14,732 nucleotides of DNA from an uncultured Clostridium sp. Lineage in GTDB: Bacteria; Bacillota_A; Clostridia; TANB77; CAG-508. Numbering within the stretch: position 1 is the stretch's first letter; the number at the start of each line of letters is the position of its first letter. Under the pieces are notes generated by a model that searched no databases, was not told where the DNA came from, and saw only the letters and a list, made by a program, of their open reading frames with translations. The stretch spans positions 1 to 14,732 of the forward strand of contig CAMXLV010000035.1 in assembly GCA_947244675.1 (NCBI GenBank), given 5' to 3'. Below are positions 1-6,541 of this stretch, piece after piece. A program made the translations under genes and the position numbers.

Positions 1-2
1 CT

Positions 3-377
3 AAATTAAATAATTTATTTATATATATGATAAATGGGCAAAAAAATGACGAAAACATTTCTGATACAGACAGAGCAGCAATAATAACTAGATTACAGGC
101 ATTAGAACTATATACAACTTCAATAGGATGTATTCCAGAAAAAATGTTATTTGAACTTAAATTGCAATATTGGACTATTAAGGAACTATATTTTAGTCCA
201 TATAAAATATATCTAAATACAATGACAAGAACGAAATTCTTATTGAAGTTCTTACAAACACAAAAATATATAACAATAGACAATGAAGATAAACTAACGG
301 ATTTCATTAGTTATTTTATAAAGATATTAAGAGAAGATTTTGAAAAAGGAGAGAATAACAATGCAAAAAGTATGTAG
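3..377 (+). CDS. Hypothetical phage protein, probably 5'-truncated by the window edge
   Basis: I do not recognise this protein. The frame has an ATG at 27 (116 residues from there), but no convincing Shine-Dalgarno sequence precedes it. The same frame stays open back to position 3, so the gene probably begins outside the window and the ATG at 27 is internal. The product is rich in Lys, Ile, Tyr and Leu, looks mostly helical, and ends in a charged tail. Its last codons overlap the next gene, whose ribosome binding site lies inside this one, so the two are translationally linked in the same small-gene operon. No catalytic motif, membrane segment or zinc motif is visible. Function is unassigned. 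Confidence 0.6.
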   Translation, partial: KLNNLFIYMINGQKNDENISDTDRAAIITRLQALELYTTSIGCIPEKMLFELKLQYWTIKELYFSPYKIYLNTMTRTKFLLKFLQTQKYITIDNEDKLTDFISYFIKILREDFEKGENNNAKSM

Positions 378-547
378 AAACTGTTGTAAAATATTTTGTC
401 CACAAAGAAATGAAGTAACAACGTGTAACAGACAAGTAACATTTGTTACACGCATGTTACAAGAAATAGACGAAAAGGTAAAAACAGAAAACTTGATACA
501 AACTTCCATACTTGCAAATCCAGAAAACAAACACGAACGGAAGTTGA
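361..547 (+). CDS. Small Cys-rich protein, read with a +1 shift at CGG 538
   Basis: The start is ATG 361, preceded by AAAGGAGAG in the previous gene. The upstream in-frame ATG at 340 has no such site. The N-terminus is Cys-rich (C5, C8, C9, C13, C22) and looks like a small zinc-knuckle or degenerate zinc ribbon, followed by a polar helical stretch. Codon 60 is CGG (538-540). Read conventionally, the frame continues to 987 and fuses with the next gene. If the C is skipped, the reading is GGA AGT TGA and the protein ends after 61 residues at 547. I prefer the short product because the region 548-573 contains a good ribosome binding site for an independent downstream gene. The fused reading (208 residues) is the alternative. 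Function unknown; nucleic-acid binding is a guess. Confidence 0.55.
538..541 (+). other. CGG-A +1 shift site 1 (Cys-rich small gene)
   Basis: The in-frame CGG follows GAA and is followed by A. Reading GGA instead of CGG gives Gly-Ser-stop and ends the gene 26 bases before the next start codon. Conventional reading joins two apparently separate genes. This site rests on gene spacing and the downstream ribosome binding site, not on a recognised protein family. Confidence 0.5.
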
Positions 548-573
548 AAATACATAAGAAGGGAGTAAATAAA

Positions 574-987
574 ATGATAGTTGATGATATGGAACAGTCA
601 TTAGTATTATTACAAAATATAGATGATTTTATTATGGCAATAGATGATACCGAAAAGAAGTTGAGAACAGCATTATATAACAAAGAAGGAGAAAGGGACG
701 ATTTACTACATGAAATAGAACTAAGTAAATTGAACATTGGAGAAAGAGCAAAAGTATATTCAATGTTAGAAAAAGTATTACAAGAAAGAAGAATATTGAA
801 AGACAAAATAGACTTTATAAATACAATAAAACCTTATGCAAATAAATTTATAACAAAAGGAATGAGTGCAGAAACAAAGCAGACTATTGAAAACATAAAT
901 AGGCTAAAGAATAACCAGGAAACAAGAGTATATACACCAAGAGTAATAAAGAATCTAAAATGTGTAAGAAAAAATAAGGGAGAATAA
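574..987 (+). CDS. Hypothetical phage coiled-coil protein (137 aa)
   Basis: The start is ATG 574, with AAGGGAG at 559-565 about 8 bases upstream, a better site than most here. The frame is the same as the gene beginning at 361, so a caller would probably fuse them. The protein is highly charged and helical. It has heptad-like Leu/Ile spacing in the first two thirds, a segment reading LLHEIELSKLN at about residues 50-60, an ERRILKDK segment, and a basic C-terminus (NLKCVRKNKGE). It resembles, from memory, short coiled-coil proteins in the early regions of clostridial phages with a conserved ERxxxKD stretch. No function is known to me. The stop is 3 bases before the next GTG start. Confidence 0.65.
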   Translation: MIVDDMEQSLVLLQNIDDFIMAIDDTEKKLRTALYNKEGERDDLLHEIELSKLNIGERAKVYSMLEKVLQERRILKDKIDFINTIKPYANKFITKGMSAETKQTIENINRLKNNQETRVYTPRVIKNLKCVRKNKGE

Positions 988-989
988 AA

Positions 990-1142
990 GTGGAAGAATT
1001 GAGATTAACTAAAACACAGATTACAGAAGAACAATTGGAAAAGCTAAAAGAATTACAAGAATGTGAAAATCCAAGACCTAGAAACAGAGAAGAGAGAAGA
1101 AAACAAGAAAAAAGAAACAAAAGAAAAAGAAAGGCAAGGTAG
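990..1142 (+). CDS. Small basic protein (50 aa, GTG start)
   Basis: This short gene starts with GTG at 990, preceded by AAGGGAG at 976-982, and ends with TAG at 1142. The first half is an acidic/neutral helix (TEEQLEKLKELQE). The C-terminal 20 residues are almost all Arg, Lys, Glu and Asn, ending RKRKAR, which suggests nucleic-acid contact. It fits exactly into the 161-base gap between its neighbours, with a 6-base spacer to the nuclease gene. Function unknown; gene status rests on the ribosome binding site and tight packing. Confidence 0.6.
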   Translation: MEELRLTKTQITEEQLEKLKELQECENPRPRNREERRKQEKRNKRKRKAR

Positions 1143-1148
1143 GCAAAT

Positions 1149-1502
1149 ATGCAAGAACATTGGAGTATTGAACAATATAACGAATACAAGAAAAAAGGCA
1201 ACAAAAAAAGTAAATATGGAGCAGTAAAAACACAAATAGACGGACATACATTTGATTCGAAAAAAGAGGCAGATTATTACATGGAATTAAAAATGAGATT
1301 ACTAGCAGGAGAGATAAGGGGCTATTGTTTACAACCTATATTTATATTAGCAGCGAATTTAAAATACAAAGCAGATTTTATAGTATTTAACAATGATGGA
1401 ACAACAGACATAATAGATGTAAAAGGATTTAAAACAAAAGAATATATTGCAAAGAAAAAAGTATTAGAAGATAAATACAAACTAAAAATATTGGAGGTGT
1501 GA
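1149..1502 (+). CDS. DUF1064-family phage endonuclease-like protein
   Basis: The 117-residue protein has the hallmarks of the DUF1064 family, a phage group with a predicted restriction-endonuclease-like fold and annotated as Holliday-junction-resolvase-like. An N-terminal KYG segment is followed by FDSKKEADYY (Glu40, the first likely acidic ligand), YKADFIV (Asp76) and IIDVKG (Asp90, Lys92), the usual E...D...(D/E)xK metal site, and then a basic helix (KTKEYIAKKKVLEDKY). Such proteins usually sit in phage replication/recombination blocks and are thought to cut branched or single-stranded DNA. Here the gene is in the early block, upstream of a DNA methyltransferase. Length is typical for the family, and all motif residues are present. 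Confidence 0.85.
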   Translation: MQEHWSIEQYNEYKKKGNKKSKYGAVKTQIDGHTFDSKKEADYYMELKMRLLAGEIRGYCLQPIFILAANLKYKADFIVFNNDGTTDIIDVKGFKTKEYIAKKKVLEDKYKLKILEV

Positions 1503-1505
1503 ACA

Positions 1506-1688
1506 TTGGAAAATTTACAAGATACAAAAAATTGGATAAATGAAAGATTAGTATATATAGCACAAAATGGAGATTTGCAAGATGCAGATACAAAGAGAGC
1601 AGACAAAAGTTTGAGAACAGCTTTAAAATGTGTAGAAAAAGTAGAAAATGAGGAGAAACAAACGAATGATAGTAATACCAAAATATAA
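1506..1688 (+). CDS. Small hypothetical protein (60 aa, TTG start)
   Basis: The start is TTG at 1506, preceded by TTGGAGGTG at 1491-1499 inside the end of the DUF1064 gene. No ATG is available near this site. The product is a polar helical protein with no Cys, no membrane segment and no motif I recognise. It contains KSLRTAL, like the KLRTAL in the gene at 574, but that is too short to mean homology. Its 3' end overlaps the next gene by 23 bases, suggesting coupling. Function unknown. Confidence 0.65.
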   Translation: MENLQDTKNWINERLVYIAQNGDLQDADTKRADKSLRTALKCVEKVENEEKQTNDSNTKI

Positions 1689-1842
1689 TGGGAGGCTATT
1701 GAAGGAGATTAAAAGATACCCTAATTTTATACTATTTGAGGATCCAAAAACAAAAGCAAAAATAAGTTATACATATTATGAATTAGGGTATAAGAAAACT
1801 CCACAAATAGAGAAAAAGAAAGTGCATTTGAAGGGAGAATAA
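1666..1842 (+). CDS. Small hypothetical protein (58 aa)
   Basis: I place the start at ATG 1666 because GAGGAG at 1650-1655 is a good ribosome binding site for it. The in-frame ATG at 1648 is part of that site. The first half looks like an alternating beta pattern (MIVIPKYN, NFILFED, ISYTYYELGY) and the C-terminus is basic. The whole 5' end lies within the previous gene. No family recognised. Confidence 0.6.
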   Translation: MIVIPKYNGRLLKEIKRYPNFILFEDPKTKAKISYTYYELGYKKTPQIEKKKVHLKGE

Positions 1843-1847
1843 GAAAA

Positions 1848-2252
1848 ATGCAAGCAATAATGGAAAAACAATTGAGCATATTTGATATACCAATAATGAA
1901 AGTAGCAAAAAAAGGAATCATAGCAGAATTAAACGAATTATCAAGCCAATTTTTAATAGACAGCCATTACAAAAAAATAACATTTGGAAGGACATTAACA
2001 CTTCACGAAATAGAAGAAAAGTTGATGAGATTTAAGAGATTTCCAGAGTACATAGATAAGGTATATGAGATATTAAAAAAATATTATGATGAACTAAAAG
2101 AATTTGAAGATATTATAGGTTCTGAAATAATAGGAATAGCAAAAAGAGAGAATTGCATTAGAATCTATCAGCCAAGATGTCAATATTGTATTTGGTGTAT
2201 TTCAATGATAGATAATGAATTTTATCAATATGCGAGGGGAGAACATGAATGA
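1848..2252 (+). CDS. Hypothetical phage protein (134 aa)
   Basis: ATG 1848 follows GGGAGAA at 1834-1840. The protein begins with a MEKQLSIFDIP segment, a form common at the ends or starts of phage replication-associated proteins. It continues with mixed alpha/beta sequence and ends in a Cys-rich, Trp-containing region (residues ~113-121: C-QYC-IWC pattern) that could bind metal, though the spacing is not a classical zinc ribbon. The last 8 bases overlap the methyltransferase gene, whose ribosome binding site is internal to this one. It may act with the methyltransferase, but only position supports that. Confidence 0.65.
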   Translation: MQAIMEKQLSIFDIPIMKVAKKGIIAELNELSSQFLIDSHYKKITFGRTLTLHEIEEKLMRFKRFPEYIDKVYEILKKYYDELKEFEDIIGSEIIGIAKRENCIRIYQPRCQYCIWCISMIDNEFYQYARGEHE

Positions 2253-2986
2253 TATACAGTTGTTAAAAGGCGAATGTATTGAATTAATGAGTAGTATAAA
2301 AGAAAATACAGTCGATTTAATATTAACAGATTTGCCGTATGGAATAACTAACTGCAGGTGGGACAAACAAATAGATTTTAAATTATTATGGCAACAATAT
2401 ACCAGGATAATAAAAGAAAATGGAGCAATATTATTATTCGCAATAGAGCCATTTGCAAGTGAATTAAGGCTATCTAATAAAAAAATGTATAAATATGATT
2501 TAATATGGAAAAAAACACAACCAACAGGACATTTGAACGCAAATAGGCAACCGTTAAGAACTTACGAAAACATATTAGTATTTTATAAAAAACAACCAAC
2601 CTATAACCCACAAAAAAGTCAAAATCATAAACCCATGCACAGTTATACAAAATACATAGAAACACAAAACCATACGCAAGTATATGGAAAAACAAATAAA
2701 GAATTGACAGGAGGGGGAACTACCGAACGTTTTCCAACGAATATTATTACATTTGCAAGTGATAAACAGAAAAGTAAATTGCATCCTACACAAAAGCCAG
2801 TTGCATTATTGGAATATCTAATAAATACATATACAAAACAAAACGAACTTGTATTAGATAGTTGCATGGGAAGTGGAAGCACAGGAATAGCTTGTATAAA
2901 TACTAATAGGCATTTTATACGGAATTGAAATTGATGCAGAATATTATGAAATATCTAAAAGAAGGATAGAAGAAAGGAGAAAATAA
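2245..2986 (+). CDS. DNA N4/N6 methyltransferase, frame broken at CGG 2920
   Basis: This is a site-specific DNA methyltransferase of the N4-cytosine/N6-adenine type. The start is ATG 2245 after GAGGGGAG; the in-frame ATG at 2215 is upstream of that site. Motif IV is DLPYG (residues 29-33, a known variant of DPPY). A family-typical QPTYNPQKSQ segment follows, then HPTQKP (~180-185), then SAM-binding motif I DSCMGSGSTG (~205-214). This order (IV before I) is the beta-type arrangement. Conventional reading hits TGA at 2926-2928 right after HFI. Dropping one base at 2920 continues as G-IEIDAEYYEISKRRIEERR to TAA 2986, the expected motif-II end including the ribose-binding acidic residue. The full product is 246 residues. 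The truncated 227-residue form would lack motif II and probably be inactive. No restriction partner is visible. Confidence 0.88.
2920..2923 (+). other. CGG-A +1 shift site 2 (methyltransferase)
   Basis: ATA CGG AAT TGA is the conventional reading. ATA, skip C, GGA ATT GAA ATT GAT gives IGIEID, the normal continuation after motif I in this family. The 63 coding bases beyond the site stay open in the shifted frame and end with TAA 10 bases downstream of a usable Shine-Dalgarno for the next gene's context. One extra C explains everything. Confidence 0.85.
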
Positions 2987-2987
2987 A

Positions 2988-3260
2988 GTGAATACAAAAA
3001 GTAATCATGATTTAGAAATACCAGATTTTCCAGATGATAATACAATGAATATATGGGCTCATCCAGGAACAAAGATAAAAGTTACAGAACAAACAGTACA
3101 AAATGGATATCTAGGAGATCAAGAGGCTATAAAAAAATGGTTAGAAATTGAAAAAGTATATACAGTAGCATATACAGAAGTAGGACAAAGTCGTACATCA
3201 GTTGTATTACAAGAACTACCAGAAAGAAAATTTAATAGTGTAAATTTTGTAGAAGTATAA
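2988..3260 (+). CDS. Hypothetical phage protein, FNSV-type small beta protein (90 aa)
   Basis: GTG 2988 follows AAAGGAGAA at 2974-2982, which is inside the shifted end of the methyltransferase, so the two are coupled. After a disordered N-terminus, the sequence reads GTKIKVTEQTVQNGYLGDQE, then KWLEIEKVYTVAYTEVG, and finishes with LQELPERKFNSVNF. This arrangement (an SH3/KOW-like beta pattern with a terminal FNSV-F segment) is common among small hypothetical proteins of clostridial phages. Their function is not established. The family resemblance is from memory. Confidence 0.7.
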   Translation: MNTKSNHDLEIPDFPDDNTMNIWAHPGTKIKVTEQTVQNGYLGDQEAIKKWLEIEKVYTVAYTEVGQSRTSVVLQELPERKFNSVNFVEV

Positions 3261-3283
3261 AAATTGAAAAGGAGATGATGAAA

Positions 3284-3472
3284 ATGTATAAATATCCACC
3301 TATAACAGGGGTATGCGTTACATGTGCAGGTTGCAATTTACTAGAAGATATAAACTTCAAGGGTAAACAACAATGTGAAAATCATCTCCGTTTAATTTCT
3401 CCAAAAGCACAGGAAGCAATAAAACAAATACATAAAACTTTAGGAATGACAGGCGAACAATTAAAATTGTAG
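3284..3472 (+). CDS. Small Cys-rich, zinc-binding-like protein (62 aa)
   Basis: Three ATGs lie close together (3275, 3278, 3284). AAGGAG at 3269-3274 is at a proper distance only from 3284, which I choose. The N-terminus has CVTCAGCN, and a further CENH occurs about 20 residues on, so a CxxCxxC...CxxH zinc site is plausible. The second half is a helix (SPKAQEAIKQIHKTLGM). No known family. It sits between other small early genes and has its own strong binding site. Confidence 0.65.
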   Translation: MYKYPPITGVCVTCAGCNLLEDINFKGKQQCENHLRLISPKAQEAIKQIHKTLGMTGEQLKL

Positions 3473-3487
3473 AAAGGAAGATGAAAA

Positions 3488-3745
3488 GTGATAGTTTTAG
3501 GTTTTATATTAGTATTTTTTATAGGTGTAATTGTAGGTGCTGGAATAATATGTTTAGTAAAAACGGCACAGCGAACAGATATTGAAATAATGTTATTGCA
3601 ATTAATGGATCAATTAAAGAAAGATAGAAATGCAGCACAATTAGAAATGACACAAGGAAAAAGTCATAATATGAATTATGGAAAGTATGTGCAAGCAAAC
3701 AGAACGATAGAATTAATTAAAAAATTATATGGAGGTATATGTTGA
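3488..3745 (+). CDS. Short single-pass membrane protein (85 aa)
   Basis: GTG 3488 is preceded by GAAAGGAAG at 3473-3481. Residues ~2-23 form an uninterrupted hydrophobic segment rich in Ile, Val, Phe and Gly (LGFILVFFIGVIVGAGIICL), followed by Lys, so the C-terminal ~60 residues would face the cytoplasm. That part is helical and charged. The layout recalls DUF3789-like short phage membrane proteins, with an added cytoplasmic tail; this similarity is tentative. It has no holin hallmark such as a second membrane segment, and it lies in the early block, not next to a lysin. Function unknown. Confidence 0.65.
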   Translation: MIVLGFILVFFIGVIVGAGIICLVKTAQRTDIEIMLLQLMDQLKKDRNAAQLEMTQGKSHNMNYGKYVQANRTIELIKKLYGGIC

Positions 3746-3746
3746 T

Positions 3747-4238
3747 ATGTATAATGATATTTCGCCTTATTATAGGTTTAATTTTAATGATAAATACATG
3801 GCACAACAATTAATAAAAAGAGATAAAACACCAGAGGCTATAAAGTATTTTAGTGAAAATTGCGACAAACTGACGCATTATGGATATTGGTTTTTATTAT
3901 CTACATTATGGGTAAGCTATACAGGTTTTTCTGATATTGAATTATGGAAAAAGCTATTCTCATCAGATAGGCCACAAAGACTAAAAAGCATAATGAAACC
4001 ATCAGAAGTAAAAGAATTTGAATATCTACCATACTTTATAACTGTATATAGAGCAAAAAGACCAGGAGAGAAACAATGGATAGCTTATACATTAGATTTA
4101 GAGATAGCCAAAAGATTTGCAAAAGAAAGAAATGTAAATATCATAACAAAATATGAAGTGAAGAAAAGAGATGTCCTCGCATTGTTTTTACGAAGAGGAG
4201 AAAAAGAAATAATTGTACTATATGTGGTAGAAAATTAA
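3747..4238 (+). CDS. Phage protein with ADP-ribosyltransferase-like R-T-ExE pattern
   Basis: I start at ATG 3747 because GGAGGT at 3731-3736 fits it; the in-frame ATG at 3729 overlaps that site. The product is 163 residues. The N-terminal half is helical (an AIKYFSENCDKL helix, then Trp-rich segments). The C-terminal half reads ITVYRA (Arg102), WIAYTLDLEIAKRFA (Thr115), then KKRDVLALFLRRGEKEIIVL, with Glu152 and Glu154 in an ExE arrangement. An Arg on strand 1, a Ser/Thr on strand 2 and a late ExE are the ADP-ribosyltransferase (R-S-E) signature, and similar early proteins occur in many Firmicutes phages. The match is by eye and the loops are short, so activity is uncertain. If real, it could modify host proteins or nucleic acid. 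Confidence 0.6.
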   Translation: MYNDISPYYRFNFNDKYMAQQLIKRDKTPEAIKYFSENCDKLTHYGYWFLLSTLWVSYTGFSDIELWKKLFSSDRPQRLKSIMKPSEVKEFEYLPYFITVYRAKRPGEKQWIAYTLDLEIAKRFAKERNVNIITKYEVKKRDVLALFLRRGEKEIIVLYVVEN

Positions 4239-4253
4239 TAAAGGAGGGAAAAG

Positions 4254-4613
4254 ATGATGTGCCAATATTGTGAAGAAACAAAAGAAAGAGCAGAAATTGA
4301 CAATAACGGAGAAATAAAAATCAGAATAAATGAACAGATAGGGAATAACCTAGAAATCAATTATTATCATTTTGGAACAAAAGTAGGCAGGTATATTCCA
4401 ATAGCTTTTTGCCCTATGTGTGGAAGATTAGTAAATAAAGAGGTATTAGAGGATATAAAAAAATCAATAGAGGATCCAAAGCGTGGAGTAAATGTAGCAA
4501 TACCTGTATGTAATGAAATAAAATTAGATATACAAGAAGAAATAAACAAAGCTATTGAAAAATCAATATTTGACAGAATAAACGGAAATTTTATGCAAGG
4601 AGGTATGTTGTAA
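4254..4613 (+). CDS. Zinc-ribbon-like hypothetical protein (119 aa)
   Basis: A very strong AAGGAGGG (4241-4248) precedes two adjacent ATGs at 4254 and 4257; either could start the protein. It has CQYC at the N-terminus and FCPMCGR around residues 53-59, so the four cysteines form a split zinc ribbon with a beta-rich insert (EIKIRINEQ, LEINYYHFG) between the pairs. This is a common design in small phage proteins. The C-terminal 60 residues are helical and charged. Its end carries AAGGAGGT for the next gene. Biochemical role unknown; nucleic-acid or protein contact is likely from the fold type only. Confidence 0.7.
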   Translation: MMCQYCEETKERAEIDNNGEIKIRINEQIGNNLEINYYHFGTKVGRYIPIAFCPMCGRLVNKEVLEDIKKSIEDPKRGVNVAIPVCNEIKLDIQEEINKAIEKSIFDRINGNFMQGGML

Positions 4614-4853
4614 ATGGAAGAGCAAGATTATATTGAATTAAATACCTTACTTGCAAAATTAAGGGTAGTATGCTTAAAAAATATGACAGAATTGGACCAA
4701 AAACTATGGAATTCAAATCCAGATAATAGTGCTTATGAGCATATAAACAGAAAGGAAAGAGAAAGAAATATAAATTTAGTTAGGAATATAGACAATATTA
4801 GAAGGCAAATGCCTTTAAAAGTAGGCGAAGGAACAATATCATTAATAAAATAG
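4614..4853 (+). CDS. Hypothetical helical protein (79 aa)
   Basis: ATG 4614 directly follows the stop of the previous gene and is served by AAGGAGGT at 4597-4604. The protein is charged and helical throughout (ELNTLLAKLRVV, NRKERERNINLVRNIDNIRRQM), with no Cys cluster or membrane segment. Unrecognised. It belongs to the same closely packed transcript. Confidence 0.6.
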   Translation: MEEQDYIELNTLLAKLRVVCLKNMTELDQKLWNSNPDNSAYEHINRKERERNINLVRNIDNIRRQMPLKVGEGTISLIK

Positions 4854-4864
4854 GAGAAAAAATA

Positions 4865-5020
4865 ATGAATATTGATGAAAAAGATAATTGTATAAACTGT
4901 AAATATTATCAAAAGTTAGATTATGGCACACATTATTGTAAAAAAACTAATACAGTTATTGCAAAAACAAGATTAATTAAGGAATGTGAAACACTTAATA
5001 AAAGTGAGAAAGGGTGGTAA
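4865..5020 (+). CDS. Small Cys-containing protein (51 aa)
   Basis: This short gene runs from ATG 4865, after TAGGAGAAAA at 4851-4860, to TAA 5020. The product has CINCKYY near the N-terminus, then HYCKKTN around residue 25, and a last Cys at 41 in KECET. A CxxC followed by two spaced cysteines suggests a single structural zinc. Similar very short CxxCKYY proteins are frequent in Firmicutes phages and have no assigned role. It fills the gap between its neighbours and has the same codon use. Confidence 0.6.
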   Translation: MNIDEKDNCINCKYYQKLDYGTHYCKKTNTVIAKTRLIKECETLNKSEKGW

Positions 5021-5022
5021 AA

Positions 5023-5328
5023 ATGGGAGAAGATTATTATTCAATGAGTAGAGAAGAACTTATTGAAAAATTAAAAAGTAAAGATGGGCAAATTAAAGAA
5101 ATGTCAAATGAAATTGATAATTTAAGGCAAAAAAATAATGATTTAGAAAAAGCATATTGGGATAATAGAAAAGAAACACAAGAATTAAGAAATATAAAAT
5201 TTGAAAATGATAGTTTAAAGGATGCTATTGTTGCAATGGCAATGTATTGCTTTCCTGGAATATCCAATATAGATAAAAACATAATAGATATAAAAGAATA
5301 TTTAAGAAATATAAGTAAAGGTAGGTAG
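5023..5328 (+). CDS. Coiled-coil hypothetical protein (101 aa)
   Basis: I start at ATG 5023; the in-frame GTG at 5014 overlaps the ribosome binding region AGGGTGG. Residues ~8-65 are an almost unbroken heptad-like coiled coil (EELIEKLKSKDGQIKEM, IDNLRQKNNDLEKAY, ELRNIKFENDSLKDA), followed by a short hydrophobic part (IVAMAMYCFPG) and a charged tail. No enzymatic motif is visible. It is probably an oligomerising early phage protein. Function unknown. Confidence 0.65.
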   Translation: MGEDYYSMSREELIEKLKSKDGQIKEMSNEIDNLRQKNNDLEKAYWDNRKETQELRNIKFENDSLKDAIVAMAMYCFPGISNIDKNIIDIKEYLRNISKGR

Positions 5329-5333
5329 ATTAT

Positions 5334-5852
5334 ATGGAGAATAAAACAGTAGTATTTGATTTTGACGGAGTAATACATAAATATAGTAAAGGATGGCAGG
5401 ATGGAAGTATTTATGATGAACCAGTTGAAGGAATAAAAGATATTATAGATAAATTAAGAAAAAGTGGCTATCAAGTAGTAGTAGTTAGTACAAGAACAGC
5501 AAAACGAGAAGGACTAAAAGAAGTTATAAGTTGGCTTAATAAATATCACATTGCAGTAGATGATATTCAAGATACAAAACCACCAGCAATATGTTATATA
5601 GATGACAGAGCAATAACATTTAACGGTAATATAAATGGGCTATACCAGAAAATAGTATCATTTGAAAATTGGATTACTAAAAAGAATAAATACGATAATA
5701 TGAGTGAGGCAGAATTAATAGGAACATTTATATTAAAACAAAAGGAATTACAGTATATAGTTGAAAAAACAAGTGGATTAGATCCTAGAAAAGGAATAGA
5801 AATATTTGATAAGTGGCTACAAATAGCCAAAGAATATATGGAGGAGGAATAA
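5334..5852 (+). CDS. HAD-superfamily phosphatase-like protein
   Basis: The first ~110 residues are a compact HAD hydrolase. Motif I is FDFDGVIH (nucleophile Asp9, general acid Asp11), motif II VSTRT (Ser52), motif III the Lys of TKPPA (Lys82), and motif IV YIDDRA (Asp90, Asp91). The cap is very small, as in BT0820-like HAD proteins, which are often found in phages and Bacteroidetes. The likely chemistry is removal of phosphate from a small molecule or nucleotide; the substrate cannot be read from sequence. Residues ~120-172 are an extra helical extension (MSEAELIGTFILKQKEL) that is separate from the catalytic core. ATG 5334 follows AAAGGTAGG. All catalytic residues are intact. Confidence 0.85.
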   Translation: MENKTVVFDFDGVIHKYSKGWQDGSIYDEPVEGIKDIIDKLRKSGYQVVVVSTRTAKREGLKEVISWLNKYHIAVDDIQDTKPPAICYIDDRAITFNGNINGLYQKIVSFENWITKKNKYDNMSEAELIGTFILKQKELQYIVEKTSGLDPRKGIEIFDKWLQIAKEYMEEE

Positions 5853-5854
5853 AT

Positions 5855-6331
5855 ATGAGTATAAATATGAAAGAATTGGATCAAGAAAATAAAATGAAAT
5901 TACAAGATGGAATTGTAGTAAGTCAAAAAGAATTAATAGGATATGCGATATATGAGGCTGTTACTTGTAGACAATATGCTAAAATTCCTGTAAGTATAGA
6001 CTATATGATAAGAGATATGAACGTTATATGTGAAAGTGAATTTGAAAAAATAACAGATAACTTTTATTGTAAAACTTTTAAAAATGTAAATGAAATTGAA
6101 AAATGGATAAAAGAACATCTTATGATATTAGATAGTTTCAAGCAGTTAAATATTAGTGAATATGAGTTTAACAAAAAAATTACTTGCGAAAGTGATATAA
6201 GACTAAGTTGTAAAGATGACAAATTGAATGATTTTACAGATTTAGGTGCTTATGCTAGAAATTTAGCACATGACTTGTTAAGAGATTACTTAGACATTAA
6301 TTTTAAAAGTTTTTGGGAGAAAGACCAATAA
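5855..6331 (+). CDS. Hypothetical phage protein (158 aa)
   Basis: ATG 5855 follows GGAGGAGGAAT at 5840-5850, the strongest site in the area; the in-frame ATG at 5813 lies inside the HAD gene. The protein is mixed and mostly helical, with YAIYEAVTCRQYAKIPVSIDYMIRD near the front and four cysteines that are not in a zinc pattern. No motif recognised. The stop TAA shares its last A with the ATG of the next gene (TAATG), a sign of coupled translation. Confidence 0.65.
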   Translation: MSINMKELDQENKMKLQDGIVVSQKELIGYAIYEAVTCRQYAKIPVSIDYMIRDMNVICESEFEKITDNFYCKTFKNVNEIEKWIKEHLMILDSFKQLNISEYEFNKKITCESDIRLSCKDDKLNDFTDLGAYARNLAHDLLRDYLDINFKSFWEKDQ

Positions 6332-6514
6332 TGAAATTAAAAAATATTGTTACTATGGATGATGAATTGACATTCACGGATATAGAAGTTTTAAATATAA
6401 AAAACGAGAAACAATTGGATAAAGCAATAGCAAAAAATAAGGTACTAGAAATCAGAGAAAAACGGAACAATTTACAAATTAAACTCGTCATATATTATTT
6501 TTTATCAGCCATAA
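6331..6514 (+). CDS. Small hypothetical protein with a CGG codon at 6463
   Basis: ATG 6331 overlaps the preceding stop, with GGGAGAAAG at 6316-6324. The first 44 residues (through VLEIREK) are the same in either reading. At codon 45, CGG (6463), conventional translation gives RNNLQIKLVIYYF... and stops at 6537 (68 residues), running into the next gene's ribosome binding site. Skipping the C gives GTIYKLNSSYIIFYQP and stops at TAA 6514 (60 residues), leaving 27 bases with a clean AAAGGAG site. The shifted tail has regular beta alternation, but I recognise no family, so the choice is by analogy to the other CGG sites. Function unknown. Confidence 0.45.
6463..6466 (+). other. CGG-A +1 shift site 3 (small gene before the late regulator)
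   Basis: GAA AAA CGG AAC is the conventional reading; AAA, skip C, GGA ACA ATT TAC is the shifted one. Both frames stay open for a short distance and end before the next gene, so this site is the weakest of the five. It is listed because it is one of only five in-frame CGG codons and has the same CGGA form. Confidence 0.4.
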
Positions 6515-6541
6515 ATACAAAAGTAGAAAGGAGATAAAAAA

